Part shown: piece after piece, positions 9,453 to 17,980 of the stretch
How the letters are laid out: the number at the start of each line of letters is the position of its first letter
Position numbering within the stretch: position 1 is the stretch's first letter
Assembly: GCF_014385195.1 (NCBI RefSeq)
Contig: NZ_JACRTG010000029.1
Coordinates: 62,001-126,000 of the forward strand
From: Paratissierella segnis
GTDB taxonomy: Bacteria > Bacillota > Clostridia > Tissierellales > Tissierellaceae
Reading direction: 5' to 3'
DNA: 64,000 bases
The notes under the pieces: model-generated
The model's input: the letters and a program-made list of their open reading frames with translations, nothing else
Told to the model about the DNA's origin: nothing
Databases searched by the model: none
Translations under genes and position numbers: made by a program

Positions 9453-10346
9453 TTATTTAAGTATTAAATTGTGCAATTCAACCTTCTCTTTGGTAGGAAT
9501 CGAATCTGATGCTCCTTTTTCGCTTATTGCTAATGCAGAGGCTACTGATGCTCTTTGAAGGGATATAGGAATGGAATTTCCCTCTATCACAGATGCCAAA
9601 AAAAAGCCTGCAAAAGTGTCTCCTGCACCAGTAGTATCTTTTATCTCAATATCATATACGCCAAAACTATGGCTTTCATCTTTATCCACATATAATGCAC
9701 CCCTATTTCCAAGGGTTAGAATAATTTTGGCATTTGGAAACATTTTCAACATGCTCCAAGCAACCTTTGCATTATCCTTTTCACCAGTAATTGACATGCC
9801 TTCTAACTCATTTAAAATAAACCATGTGACATTTTTAAGTGGCAATAAACTAATATTTTCATCAATAGGTGATGGATTAAACATTATATGCATATCCTTC
9901 TTTTTAGCTTCTTCCATAATGTAATCAATATTGCTTATTTCATTTTGAAGCAAGATAATATCTCCTTCTGAAAAATTCTCAAGAACATGATCAATAAATT
10001 CCTTTTTAACATCTTGATTTGCACCGCCATAAATTATAATGCTGTTTTGACCTAATTTATCAACTTGGATAATAGCTTGTCCTGTTTTAGAATCTGATAC
10101 TCTTATATTTTCTGTATCTACGCCTTCATTGTTTAGAACTTGAATCAATTGTTCTCCATCCTTGCCTATCATTCCAGCATGGAAAACCTTACAACCTGCT
10201 CTGGCTAATGCAATAGATTGGTTAAATCCTTTTCCCCCTAAAAAAACCTCCAATGAATCGGATGCTATAGTTTCACCTGGTTGAACTAAATGGTCAACAT
10301 TATATACATGATCTATATTCAGAGATCCAAAATTCAGAACCTTCAA
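9453..10346 (-). CDS. PfkB-family sugar/nucleoside kinase
   Basis: Phosphorylates a sugar or nucleoside after uptake. 297 residues with the ribokinase-family signature 1 (EVFLGGKGFNQSIALARAG, near residue 35) and signature 2 (DTTGAGDTFAGFF, near 240), including the catalytic Asp of GAGD. Translation starts at TTG (10346) with GGAGGTG upstream. Encoded between the LacI regulator and the nucleoside-binding lipoprotein, so ribose released from nucleosides, or a nucleoside itself, is a likely substrate. Ribokinase (RbsK) is the closest general call, but the specificity is not proven. Confidence 0.85.
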   Translation of the reverse strand: MKVLNFGSLNIDHVYNVDHLVQPGETIASDSLEVFLGGKGFNQSIALARAGCKVFHAGMIGKDGEQLIQVLNNEGVDTENIRVSDSKTGQAIIQVDKLGQNSIIIYGGANQDVKKEFIDHVLENFSEGDIILLQNEISNIDYIMEEAKKKDMHIMFNPSPIDENISLLPLKNVTWFILNELEGMSITGEKDNAKVAWSMLKMFPNAKIILTLGNRGALYVDKDESHSFGVYDIEIKDTTGAGDTFAGFFLASVIEGNSIPISLQRASVASALAISEKGASDSIPTKEKVELHNLILK

Positions 10347-10406
10347 ACACTCACCTCCATCTAAATAATTATTTCTTTTTACTTTGCCTTAATTCGTTGT
10401 AATAGA

Positions 10407-11387
10407 CTAAGTTGTCTCTCTTACAATAAGTTCCGTTTTTAAAACTTTGCTCATCTCCATTTCTTTATTATTAATTACATCTATCAACATCCCAACTGCT
10501 TCTTCACCCATTTCATAAATAGGTTGTCTAATTGTTGTAAGAGGTGGATCCATATATTTTGAAATTGAAATATCATCAAACCCTATGACCTTTACATCTT
10601 GAGGCACCTTAATTCCTCTTTCCTTCAATGCTTTTATCGCGCCAATCGCTATTAGATCATTGCCGCAACAAATCCCATCTATATTAGTTTTTTCCAGTAA
10701 AGACACTGTGCCTTTATATCCGGTTTCTATGGTATAATTTTGTAAAAATATTTTATTTTTATCAAAATTTATTTTGCTTTCTAATATAGCGTTTTCATAA
10801 CCTTGTAACCTTTGAGCAGACGATTTAGTCGTTTTATTAGATGATATAAAGCCTATATTTTTGCATCCCTTTTCAATAAGTAATTTTGTTGCATTATATG
10901 TCCCTTCTTCATTATCAACGGTTATTCTCCCAACTTTTTCGTCTGTAGATATATCTCTATCTAATAAAACCATTGGAATCTTTCTTCTTCTCAATGACCT
11001 TTTAACACTGTTTTCAGAAGCTGTTAATATGATTCCATCAACCATTTTTTCTTGTAGTATCTGAATATATTTTTCTTCTTTTGATTCCTTATTGTCGGAA
11101 TTACACAAGATAACAGAATAGCCTTTTTTTTCTGCCGCATCTTCTACTCCCCTAGCTAATTCAGAGAAAAACAGGTTCATTACATCCGGCATAATAATCC
11201 CAATAGTTTTGGTATTTTTTATTCTTAAACTTTTTGCAATTCCATTGGGAATATATCCTTCTCTTTCAACAATATCTAAAACATTTTTCCTTGTTGCTTC
11301 ACTAATATCTTTGTCTTTACCATTTAATATTTTAGAAACGGTTGCAGTTGATACACCTGCAAGCTCAGCAATTTCTTTAATAGTCAT
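10407..11387 (-). CDS. LacI-family transcriptional regulator
   Basis: Probable repressor of the downstream kinase-transporter-glycohydrolase operon. Residues 1-50 form the LacI helix-turn-helix (MTIKEIAELAGVSTATVSKILNGKD) and hinge; residues 58-326 are a periplasmic-binding-protein-like sensor domain (TIGIIMPDVMNLFFSELARG). First gene of the operon. Two copies of TAAACGATT lie between its promoter and start codon and are the likely self-operator. Confidence 0.9.
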   Translation of the reverse strand: MTIKEIAELAGVSTATVSKILNGKDKDISEATRKNVLDIVEREGYIPNGIAKSLRIKNTKTIGIIMPDVMNLFFSELARGVEDAAEKKGYSVILCNSDNKESKEEKYIQILQEKMVDGIILTASENSVKRSLRRRKIPMVLLDRDISTDEKVGRITVDNEEGTYNATKLLIEKGCKNIGFISSNKTTKSSAQRLQGYENAILESKINFDKNKIFLQNYTIETGYKGTVSLLEKTNIDGICCGNDLIAIGAIKALKERGIKVPQDVKVIGFDDISISKYMDPPLTTIRQPIYEMGEEAVGMLIDVINNKEMEMSKVLKTELIVRETT

Positions 11388-11408
11388 TTTATTCCCTACC
11401 TCATTATT

Positions 11409-11466
11409 AAGTAATCGTTTAACTAAATCGTTTACTTAATTATATCACATAGAAAATTAAAATCAA
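11409..11466 (-). promoter_or_regulatory. Promoter and putative LacI-type operator of the nucleoside operon
   Basis: On the minus strand TTGATT (11461-11466) and TATAAT (11439-11444) are 16 bp apart. Directly downstream, 11409-11437 is bounded by AAGTAA/TTACTT and holds two direct copies of TAAACGATT, each with the central CG typical of LacI-family operators. An operator at the transcription start would give simple repression by the LacI-family product of the first gene. Confidence 0.6.
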
Positions 11467-11491
11467 TATATAAATCCAAAAAATTGATTCA

Positions 11492-13058
11492 TTTATGATA
11501 ATGTCCTAATATATCGTTTATGATTATGTCCCAACAATCATAAATAATATATAATATAACCCTATGACAAAAATAATGGGGTGACTAAAATGAGAAAGGT
11601 AATTTTAACTATGACAGAAAATGAAAAATACAAAATAATTAAGAAATTAGTTAATACAAATGGAAATAAGAAAAGAGCCGTCTTATCATTAGGTTGTACA
11701 TGTAAATAGAATGATTCAAGGATATAAAATACATGGAAAGGACTATTTCGTACATGGTAATCGTGGAAGAAAGCCTACTCATACTATTAAAGAAGATATA
11801 AAAAATACAATAATATATCTTTATCGTACAAAATATTATGATGCTAATTTTGAACATTTTTCTGAACTACTTGAAAAGTATGAAAATATCAAAGTTTCAC
11901 CAAGTACTGTCCGTTCTTTTTTAATGGAAGAATTCATTCTTTCTCCTATGGCTCATCGTTCTACAAAGAAAAGAGTTAAAAAACAGTTGGAAGAACAAAG
12001 GAAGAATACAGCCTCTAAAAAAGAATTAGAGAGTATTAGTAATAAAATTGTAGAGATTGAAGATGCTCATCCTAGAAGACCTAGATGTGCATACTTTGGG
12101 GAAATGATTCAAATGGATGCTTCTGATCATCTTTGGTTTGGAGATGTAAAAACACAACTGCACGTTGCTGTAGATGATTCTACAGGTGCTATAGTAGGTG
12201 CAAGAGACTCTTAATGGCTACTACAATGTATTGAGTCAGATACTTAAGGGTTATGGTATACCCTACATGTTTTTTACGGATAGGCGCACTGTTTTTGAGT
12301 ATAAAAAGAAAAAATCCTCTTTGGTAGAAGAGGATTCTTTCACTCAATTCGGCTATGCCTGCAAGCAATTAGGAATTGATATTAAAACAAGTAGTGTTAC
12401 CGAAGCCAAAGGACGCGTAGAAAGAATATTTCGAACCCTACAATCACGTCTCATAATAGAATTACGGCTTATAACGGCATTCCCACCATTGAGCAAGCTA
12501 ATGCATTCTTAGACTCTTTTATAAAAGAATATAATGCTAAGTTTGCTCTGCCAATAGATGATATCAAATCTGTCTTTGAAAAACAACCAGATGATGAGAA
12601 AATAAATCTAACTTTAGCTATCCTTACAAGCCGCAAGGTAGATAATGGGCATTGCATTAAATTTGAAAATAAGTATTTTAAGTTAATGGATAGAAATGGA
12701 TCTCCAGTATATTATCGCAAAGGTACTTCAGGTATGGTAGTTAAAGCATTTAATAAGGATTTGTTTTTCTGCATAGATGAAATTGTTTATGCTTTAGAAG
12801 AAATACCTTCACATGAACATAAATCAAGAAACTTTGACCATGATATTAATGTTGAAAAACCAAGAAAAAATATATACCTCCAATGAGCCATCCATGGAAA
12901 CAGGCATCATTCGAGAAGTATATGAATAAACAAGCACATAGACCGGACATAACTGGGTTAATATCTTAATTAAACTAATAATCTATAAGGGTCTTATAAA
13001 ATCGTGTATTTTAAAGGTTTATTAAATATGCTTAAATTTCAGAACATTAATCATAAAT
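11492..13058 (+). mobile_element. Degenerate IS1202-like (ISNCY family) insertion sequence
   Basis: Left end: TTTATGATAATGTCCTAA at 11492-11509, repeated as TTTATGATTATGTCCCAA at 11517-11534. Right end: an inverted, imperfect copy at 13039-13058 (CAGAACATTAATCATAAAT). Between them is a transposase broken by four frameshifts. The left end lies about 25 bp upstream of the -35 box of the LacI-regulated operon. No clear target duplication was seen. The family call rests on the transposase. Confidence 0.65.
11590..12969 (+). pseudogene. IS1202-like (ISNCY) transposase, four frameshifts
   Basis: Pieces of one DDE transposase can be joined across frames: MTENEKYKIIKKLV...LGCT (frame of 11590), VNRMIQGYKIHGK...GAIVGA (frame of 11711), QETLNGYYNVLSQIL...LIIELRL (frame of 12198), NGIPTIEQANAFL...KPRKKY (frame of 12686), and PPMSHPWKQASFEKYMN to a stop at 12969. 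The second break, near 12208, is also a small deletion that removes a few residues before QETLNGYY. The core HPRRPRCAYFGEMIQMDAS and the late TDRRTVFEY and RVERIFRTLQSRL blocks are typical of IS1202-type enzymes. The gene cannot make a working transposase. Confidence 0.8.
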
Positions 13059-13124
13059 TGATTTAGCACAACATTTCATGTCTTTATTGTAGAGGTATGT
13101 ATGCTAGGCTGGCATAAGTGTGCC

Positions 13125-13168
13125 AACAGGCTTTGTTACCCAGTGCATTTCTGGGGGCAGAGCCTGTT
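13125..13168. other. Nested hairpin, function unknown
   Basis: AACAGGCT (13125-13132) pairs with AGCCTGTT (13161-13168), enclosing CCCAG (13139-13143) and CTGGG (13151-13155). TT and a second CAAGCCTGTTTT copy follow. It lies 70 bp past the insertion sequence end, in a 0.6-kb stretch with no intact gene. It could be a terminator or a remnant of another element. Confidence 0.4.
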
Positions 13169-13273
13169 TTCAAGCCTGTTTTAGCTTATATATGGGTTCC
13201 TGCAGTCAAGATTTTAATTGTTTAAAAGTTAAATCAATACTAAAAATATCAAAGCACCAAAACATATGATAAG

Positions 13274-13322
13274 ATACCTCCTAAGTAGACAAGGTAAATA
13301 ACCAAATCTACTTAGGAGGTAT
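13274..13322 (+). other. Perfect 16-bp inverted repeat that hides a ribosome binding site
   Basis: ATACCTCCTAAGTAGA (13274-13289) and TCTACTTAGGAGGTAT (13307-13322) are perfectly complementary, with a 17-nt loop, followed by TTTT. The right arm contains AGGAGGT and an ATG lies 7 nt after it (13328). The structure resembles those at ends of insertion sequences, where read-through transcripts fold to block transposase translation. It could also be a terminator. Confidence 0.55.
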
Positions 13323-13327
13323 TTTTA

Positions 13328-13595
13328 TGGGACATTTTCAAAAGTGCTTGACAGTTTTTTGAAACCTGGTATGTTTATGCAAATATATCCTGCTACTATC
13401 TGGAATTTATTTGTCCTATTTAATATAACATATCCAAATTTTCATGAATTTTTTATTTAGCCGACTCTTTTTTTATTTAATGAGAAAAAAGTAAAACTCC
13501 CTATTAAAATAAAAAATAAATACAAACCAACTTTACAAAAGAAAGAAAAAAGAGAACAGAGCGTTATAGCAAGGGTGATACTAAGCTATCTATAA
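13328..13595 (+). pseudogene. Decayed ORF of unknown family
   Basis: An ATG with an AGGAGGT site opens MGHFQKCLTVF and then hits TGA in a T-run. Adding one T restores a frame reading LKPGMFMQIYPATIWNLF...NFHEFFI, a TAG at 13458, and then a highly charged tail ending KEKREQSVIARVILSYL at 13595. One frameshift and one stop suggest a dead gene, perhaps an internally deleted transposase. I do not recognise the family. Confidence 0.3.
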
Positions 13596-13604
13596 ATTAT
13601 AAAT

Positions 13605-15725
13605 TTAGTTGATAATCGCAAAAATATCTTCTGTACTTTTAGCAGTTATCAGCTTTTGTTTTTTTTGTGGTATATTTAACAATTCAATAATTTCTGCAAT
13701 TATATTTAGATGACTAGTGTTATCATTGGTAAGTAGCATGATTATAAGTGATACTGTGCGCGAAGAATCTAAACGCATAGGAATCGGTTTTTTCAATGTT
13801 ATTATACTCATGCATGGACCTGATATATCTTGTGTTAACAAATGAGGCATGGCAACATCATCATCAATAACGGAATATCCCTTATATTTTTTATTAAAAT
13901 AAATCATTTCATTTACATGTTTCTGCGTGATATAACCTTTATTAATCAACAAGTCCCCAGCAGCTTGTATTGCTTCATCACAATTTTGTACATCTACTCC
14001 TATCCGCACTAACCCAGGTCTCAATACATGTTTAATCCCAAGGATTACGTCTTTTTCACCTAAATAAGGTTGCTCTTGTAACCGCTTTGCTACATCTACA
14101 ATGAGCATAAGCTTTTGCTGAGGTTTAATATCTAGTGCATTTATTACAATATCAATTGTTTTATTTATAGATTTGCAATCATAATCCAACTGAAGTTGAA
14201 ATGGAAGACTTGACATTAGTTTCACGATGTCTTCAATAGGAAGCATGGGATTTACATATATATATTTATTATAGGAATTTTGTAGAGGAATAGTACTAAT
14301 TATAATATCTCCTTGTAATTCATGTTCTGTTTCTAAAAATTCATTATATGAAATAATATTTGTAACATTAATATTGTTAAACAAACTTTTTAGACGATAT
14401 TCTAAAAAACGTGAAGTAGCAAGACCACTGTTGCAAACAATAATTACATTTATGATACGACTGACTTCCTCTAATTTCCCATCAGAAATTGAAGAAACTA
14501 ATATAAATGCGACATCACTTGCTTCCTGTTCAAAGCAACAGGGTTCTATATTTAACCTATTTATTGAAATATCATGCAGCCACTTATAAACAGCTTTATA
14601 TACATTGGGATATTTTAAAAAAATACTTTCTTTCTCTACTTGATTTTCACGATGACTATATATTTTTAAAAACTGACGGCACGTAAAAATGTTTATATAA
14701 GTAGCAATATCCACTAATGAACGCATATCTACATTTATACTTCGCCCTAAATATATCTCCATGCTAGCAATAAATTCCTTAGCCATTTTCATTTCAATTG
14801 AATCTTCTTTGATGACTGAGCTATATTTGTCTAAAGAATACCATACTAAATTAAGATACCTCTGTTCATCTTCATTTATACTATCTATGTCTATTAATTT
14901 AACAACCTCTGAAAAATCAATATTTTGCTGAGCATAAATTTCCATAAAAAATGAATTGTTTTTAAAACTTACCTTTATACTATGACCTTGTTTAATTCTT
15001 GTAACAACAATGAGCAAGTGGAAAAATAAATCACATATGCCTTCATCTGTTAAATTGGTAGAATTCTTACTTTGAAGCAACTGAATAATAGACCATATCT
15101 TTTCACGGTACATTTCAAAAATATAAGCAAGTTTATCAAGCCGATAGGTAGTAAGCAAGCCCTTTAAATCAGCAAAGTGAGAATGAATCATTATTGGATA
15201 CATATAGTCAAAGGAAATCATTATATTTTTTAATAGAATAAAGCATCCACGGCGTATATTCTCCTCACTATCCTCAACATATGTACCAATACGAGGACGA
15301 GACACAAGATTGACTTGGTTTTCCTCCATCCATGCTTTAATATCTCTCATATCATTTGTAACAGTAGCTGTACTAATTTTAAAAATCTGTGATATTTTGA
15401 TTGTAGTTATCGGTCCTTCTCGAAACAAAATCTGACCTACAATAGCAAGAATTCGCTCTTTGGGTAAAAGGAAACATCCTTCTATGGAATAGTCCCTTAG
15501 AAGATCAATAATTTCATGACCTAATTCAATAAGTTGAACGCCCAAATTTGGAACCCTTCTAATAGGATTTAAGTCATTGGACAAAAGCCATTCATCAATT
15601 TTTTCCATATCATTACGAATGGTACGATCACTGACAGAACAAAATTCAGCTAATTTTGCAATAGGAATTGGTTTTGTACGTCTCAATAGAAAATGAACAA
15701 TCCCTATACATCGTCTATTAATCAT
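13605..15725 (-). CDS. PRD-domain transcriptional regulator with EIIB- and EIIA-like domains (MtlR/LicR type)
   Basis: Probable phosphorylation-controlled activator of the PTS operon encoded upstream. 706 residues: N-terminal HTH (about 1-60, AKLAEFCSVSDRTIRNDMEKI), second HTH (about 85-150, ISQIFKISTATVTNDMRDI), PRD-type helical region (about 170-400, with conserved His residues), an EIIB-like domain (about 408-490, IIVCNSGLATSRFLEYRL, with Cys in the phosphorylation position) and a C-terminal EIIA domain (about 560-706, DDDVAMPHLL, with the phosphorylatable His). Start ATG has GAGGTG upstream. Separated from the operon by a 350-bp region with a dead IS110 fragment, so it may have its own promoter. 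Confidence 0.88.
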   Translation of the reverse strand: MINRRCIGIVHFLLRRTKPIPIAKLAEFCSVSDRTIRNDMEKIDEWLLSNDLNPIRRVPNLGVQLIELGHEIIDLLRDYSIEGCFLLPKERILAIVGQILFREGPITTIKISQIFKISTATVTNDMRDIKAWMEENQVNLVSRPRIGTYVEDSEENIRRGCFILLKNIMISFDYMYPIMIHSHFADLKGLLTTYRLDKLAYIFEMYREKIWSIIQLLQSKNSTNLTDEGICDLFFHLLIVVTRIKQGHSIKVSFKNNSFFMEIYAQQNIDFSEVVKLIDIDSINEDEQRYLNLVWYSLDKYSSVIKEDSIEMKMAKEFIASMEIYLGRSINVDMRSLVDIATYINIFTCRQFLKIYSHRENQVEKESIFLKYPNVYKAVYKWLHDISINRLNIEPCCFEQEASDVAFILVSSISDGKLEEVSRIINVIIVCNSGLATSRFLEYRLKSLFNNINVTNIISYNEFLETEHELQGDIIISTIPLQNSYNKYIYVNPMLPIEDIVKLMSSLPFQLQLDYDCKSINKTIDIVINALDIKPQQKLMLIVDVAKRLQEQPYLGEKDVILGIKHVLRPGLVRIGVDVQNCDEAIQAAGDLLINKGYITQKHVNEMIYFNKKYKGYSVIDDDVAMPHLLTQDISGPCMSIITLKKPIPMRLDSSRTVSLIIMLLTNDNTSHLNIIAEIIELLNIPQKKQKLITAKSTEDIFAIIN

Positions 15726-15817
15726 AACTTACACCTCACAAGTACATATTTACCTCCATTAGGATGACAGTCAACGTTACTATTTCTATTAAATTTGCTT
15801 CCACAGGAGATTTTACT

Positions 15818-16020
15818 ATGAAAATAGTTATCCTATCGTTGTGGAGTTGATATCCACAAAAAACTATCGTTGCAACGTCTGTATCTACTGATAAACAAGG
15901 TATCTCTACCTACCAGCAAAAAACCCTTTTAACTATTAATAGTGATAATAAACGATTTCACTGTCGGTTTATTGAAGACAATTGTTAATCCAAGTGATGG
16001 TATATCCATTTTTATTGATT
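15818..16020 (+). pseudogene. IS110-family transposase N-terminal remnant
   Basis: ATG at 15818, preceded by GGAG, reads MKIV; after a one-base shift the frame continues YPIVVGVDIHKKTIVATSVS, TDKQGISTYQQKTLLT and RFIEDNC before a stop near 15987. The D-IHKK-IVAT-VSTD-GI-TYQ pattern is the start of the IS110-family DEDD domain. The next bases still resemble the ESTGKYW region. Only about 65 codons remain. It accounts for most of the 350-bp space between the methyltransferase and regulator genes. Confidence 0.6.
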
Positions 16021-16075
16021 CCCCTGAGAAATAAACTTGTAGAAAACTTTTACTGATTAGAATGGAAGAACAATA

Positions 16076-16621
16076 TCATTTCATACTTAAGAATTCAATT
16101 TCTTCATAAATAATTTTTCTTCCATAAAGAAAATTAATTTCATGCTGATTGACACGATATTTATATTTTGACAACTTAAAGAGCAAAGTTTCGAAACATA
16201 TAAGTTGTCCTACAAATTCATCTTTAAGGGCAATATATATCCTTCCAGTTGGTTTTATTAACATTAGAACCTGCTTCACAATGTCAGCAATATTCATTTT
16301 TTTAGTGAAAACATGAAAGATGCATATGACATCATAATAATGAGCAATCAAATCTTTGTATTGATTCGTATAGACTAGGTTAACACAACTAGAAACAAAA
16401 GTCTTTTCTGCAAATTCAATACGTGTAATATCTAAATCATAGCCAGTTACTGTTTTAGCATGCTTAGCTAAATAGTAGCTTCCTCCACCATAACCACATC
16501 CATAGTCCAAGACAACCTGTTTTTTAATCTTTTCTTCTGTCAGCTCATATGGGGCAAAAATTATGCTTAAAAATTTACTTGTTCGGATAGTATCAAAAAA
16601 AATATCAATATTATTGTCCAT
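16076..16621 (-). CDS. Class I SAM-dependent methyltransferase
   Basis: A small methyltransferase (181 residues). The SAM-binding motif I is VVLDYGCGYGGGSYYLA (about residues 36-52), followed by the acidic end of strand 2, TGYDLD. The substrate is unknown. It is shorter than most family members (200-250) but shows no obvious break. Starts at ATG with GGAGA 5 nt upstream, downstream of the PTS EIIC gene and separated from it by a hairpin, so it is probably co-transcribed in part. Its role in a sugar operon is unclear. Confidence 0.75.
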   Translation of the reverse strand: MDNNIDIFFDTIRTSKFLSIIFAPYELTEEKIKKQVVLDYGCGYGGGSYYLAKHAKTVTGYDLDITRIEFAEKTFVSSCVNLVYTNQYKDLIAHYYDVICIFHVFTKKMNIADIVKQVLMLIKPTGRIYIALKDEFVGQLICFETLLFKLSKYKYRVNQHEINFLYGRKIIYEEIEFLSMK

Positions 16622-16642
16622 AAATCTCCTTCATTCTATAAG

Positions 16643-16675
16643 CAAGATATCCGTCATGTCGAAACGGATATCTTG
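16643..16675 (-). terminator. Intercistronic hairpin after the EIIC gene
   Basis: CAAGATATCCGT (16643-16654) and ACGGATATCTTG (16664-16675) make a perfect 12-bp stem with a 9-nt loop between the EIIC and methyltransferase genes. No strong T-run follows on the minus strand, so it may be a weak terminator or an mRNA-stabilising stem. Confidence 0.5.
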
Positions 16676-16706
16676 TTCTAATTAATTTATTAAATAAATA
16701 TATTAA

Positions 16707-17960
16707 TTATTTAAATAAAGAAAATATCTTTATAAATAGTAACCCAATTGTATTGAAATCGATTGCTTCATAAGCACCACCTGTAGCTACAAGATGCCCA
16801 GTAAATGGGAAAGTAAAAGCAACCATATATTGAAGCAAGAATCCTGTAACAAAAGCGCTAAATACAGCATTTTTGTAACCACCATGTGCATTTGCATAAA
16901 CACCGATTAATGCACCTTCAAAAAAGTTTATTTGTACACCTGGAAGAACAACAGGTGAGAACCCAGTAATACTCATAACCAAAGTTGCACAGACTGACCC
17001 CACTAGGCTAGATACAAAACCTATCATTACTGCCGTTCCCCCATAAGGGAAAATTGTGGGATAATCCAAACCAAGCTTTGCATTGGGAAGAATCTTTTCT
17101 GCAACACCTGCAAATGCGGGGATTAATTCGGCAAGCATCATACGAACGCCATAAAGAATGACAGCGATGCCACCACCAAATGTTAATGATTGTAATATAA
17201 CATATACGATCCATGGTGTCGATTCAGCAATCTCCTGAGTTACAGATATTCCAGCTACAAATACAAAAACAAAATTAAGAATCAAAAAAGCTACACTTGT
17301 AGACATTATACTGTCTTTCATCCAATTTAAGGATTTTGGAAAACTTATCTCTTCGGCAGACTTGCTATTTTTTTTAAACAATCTACCAGATTCACCAGCA
17401 ATTATAATACCAATGCTACTTGGAACAAAATTGCAATGCTCATCGGTAAGTGGTTTTGCATAATGAGCTGAAATCGTAGTAGATATCCAGAAATAAATTC
17501 CTGAAAAAACACCTCCAATAAGAACAATCTGGGCTATTGAAAGGCCAAACCCACCCATTACACTTGCCATAAATGCAGTCCAAAACAATTGAAGATGAAC
17601 GGTTAAAGCAAGATTTCTCCACTTAGTAAACCTAGCTAAAATAATATTGATAATAAAAGCTACAATAAACATTAATGCCGATTCAGTACCGTATTTTAAC
17701 ATAGATTCTGAATATACTGCCCAGTATAACGGAAGAACACCGTTAACACCTAATCCTTTCTGAACAAGTGTGGTAAGAAGATTGATAGGTGTACCAATTA
17801 TCCCTGTACCTGCACTAAGAATAAGATATCCCATCATGGTTTTCAATGTCCCAAGAATAATATCCCCGCTTTTTTTTCTTTGGATAATAAGACCAATTAA
17901 AGCTATAAACCCTAACATTATTGTAGGATCACCTAAAACATTAACTATAAAATTAATCAC
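16707..17960 (-). CDS. PTS system EIIC component, ascorbate (UlaA/SgaT) family
   Basis: Membrane channel for phosphorylating uptake of a sugar or sugar acid. About 417 residues, mostly hydrophobic, with UlaA-family features: N-terminal DPTIMLGFIALIGLIIQRK, a central SAHYAKPLTDEHCNFVPSS, and the C-terminal FEGALIGVYANAHGG. Start set at GTG 17960, which has AGGAGGGG 8 nt upstream; a further upstream GTG at 17984 lies before that site. The substrate is not known; the neighbours (SDR and aldolases) do not match the usual ascorbate pathway. Confidence 0.88.
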   Translation of the reverse strand: MINFIVNVLGDPTIMLGFIALIGLIIQRKKSGDIILGTLKTMMGYLILSAGTGIIGTPINLLTTLVQKGLGVNGVLPLYWAVYSESMLKYGTESALMFIVAFIINIILARFTKWRNLALTVHLQLFWTAFMASVMGGFGLSIAQIVLIGGVFSGIYFWISTTISAHYAKPLTDEHCNFVPSSIGIIIAGESGRLFKKNSKSAEEISFPKSLNWMKDSIMSTSVAFLILNFVFVFVAGISVTQEIAESTPWIVYVILQSLTFGGGIAVILYGVRMMLAELIPAFAGVAEKILPNAKLGLDYPTIFPYGGTAVMIGFVSSLVGSVCATLVMSITGFSPVVLPGVQINFFEGALIGVYANAHGGYKNAVFSAFVTGFLLQYMVAFTFPFTGHLVATGGAYEAIDFNTIGLLFIKIFSLFK

Positions 17961-17980
17961 AGAGACTTCCCCTCCTTTAT

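Noticed and set aside
11651..11857. Minus-strand ORF over the insertion sequence
   Set aside because: Opposite the transposase reading frames, no ribosome site; it is a shadow of the dead transposase.
12198..12512. Open frame that looks like a separate small gene
   Set aside because: It begins in the middle of a DDE domain and continues the transposase after a frameshift and small deletion.
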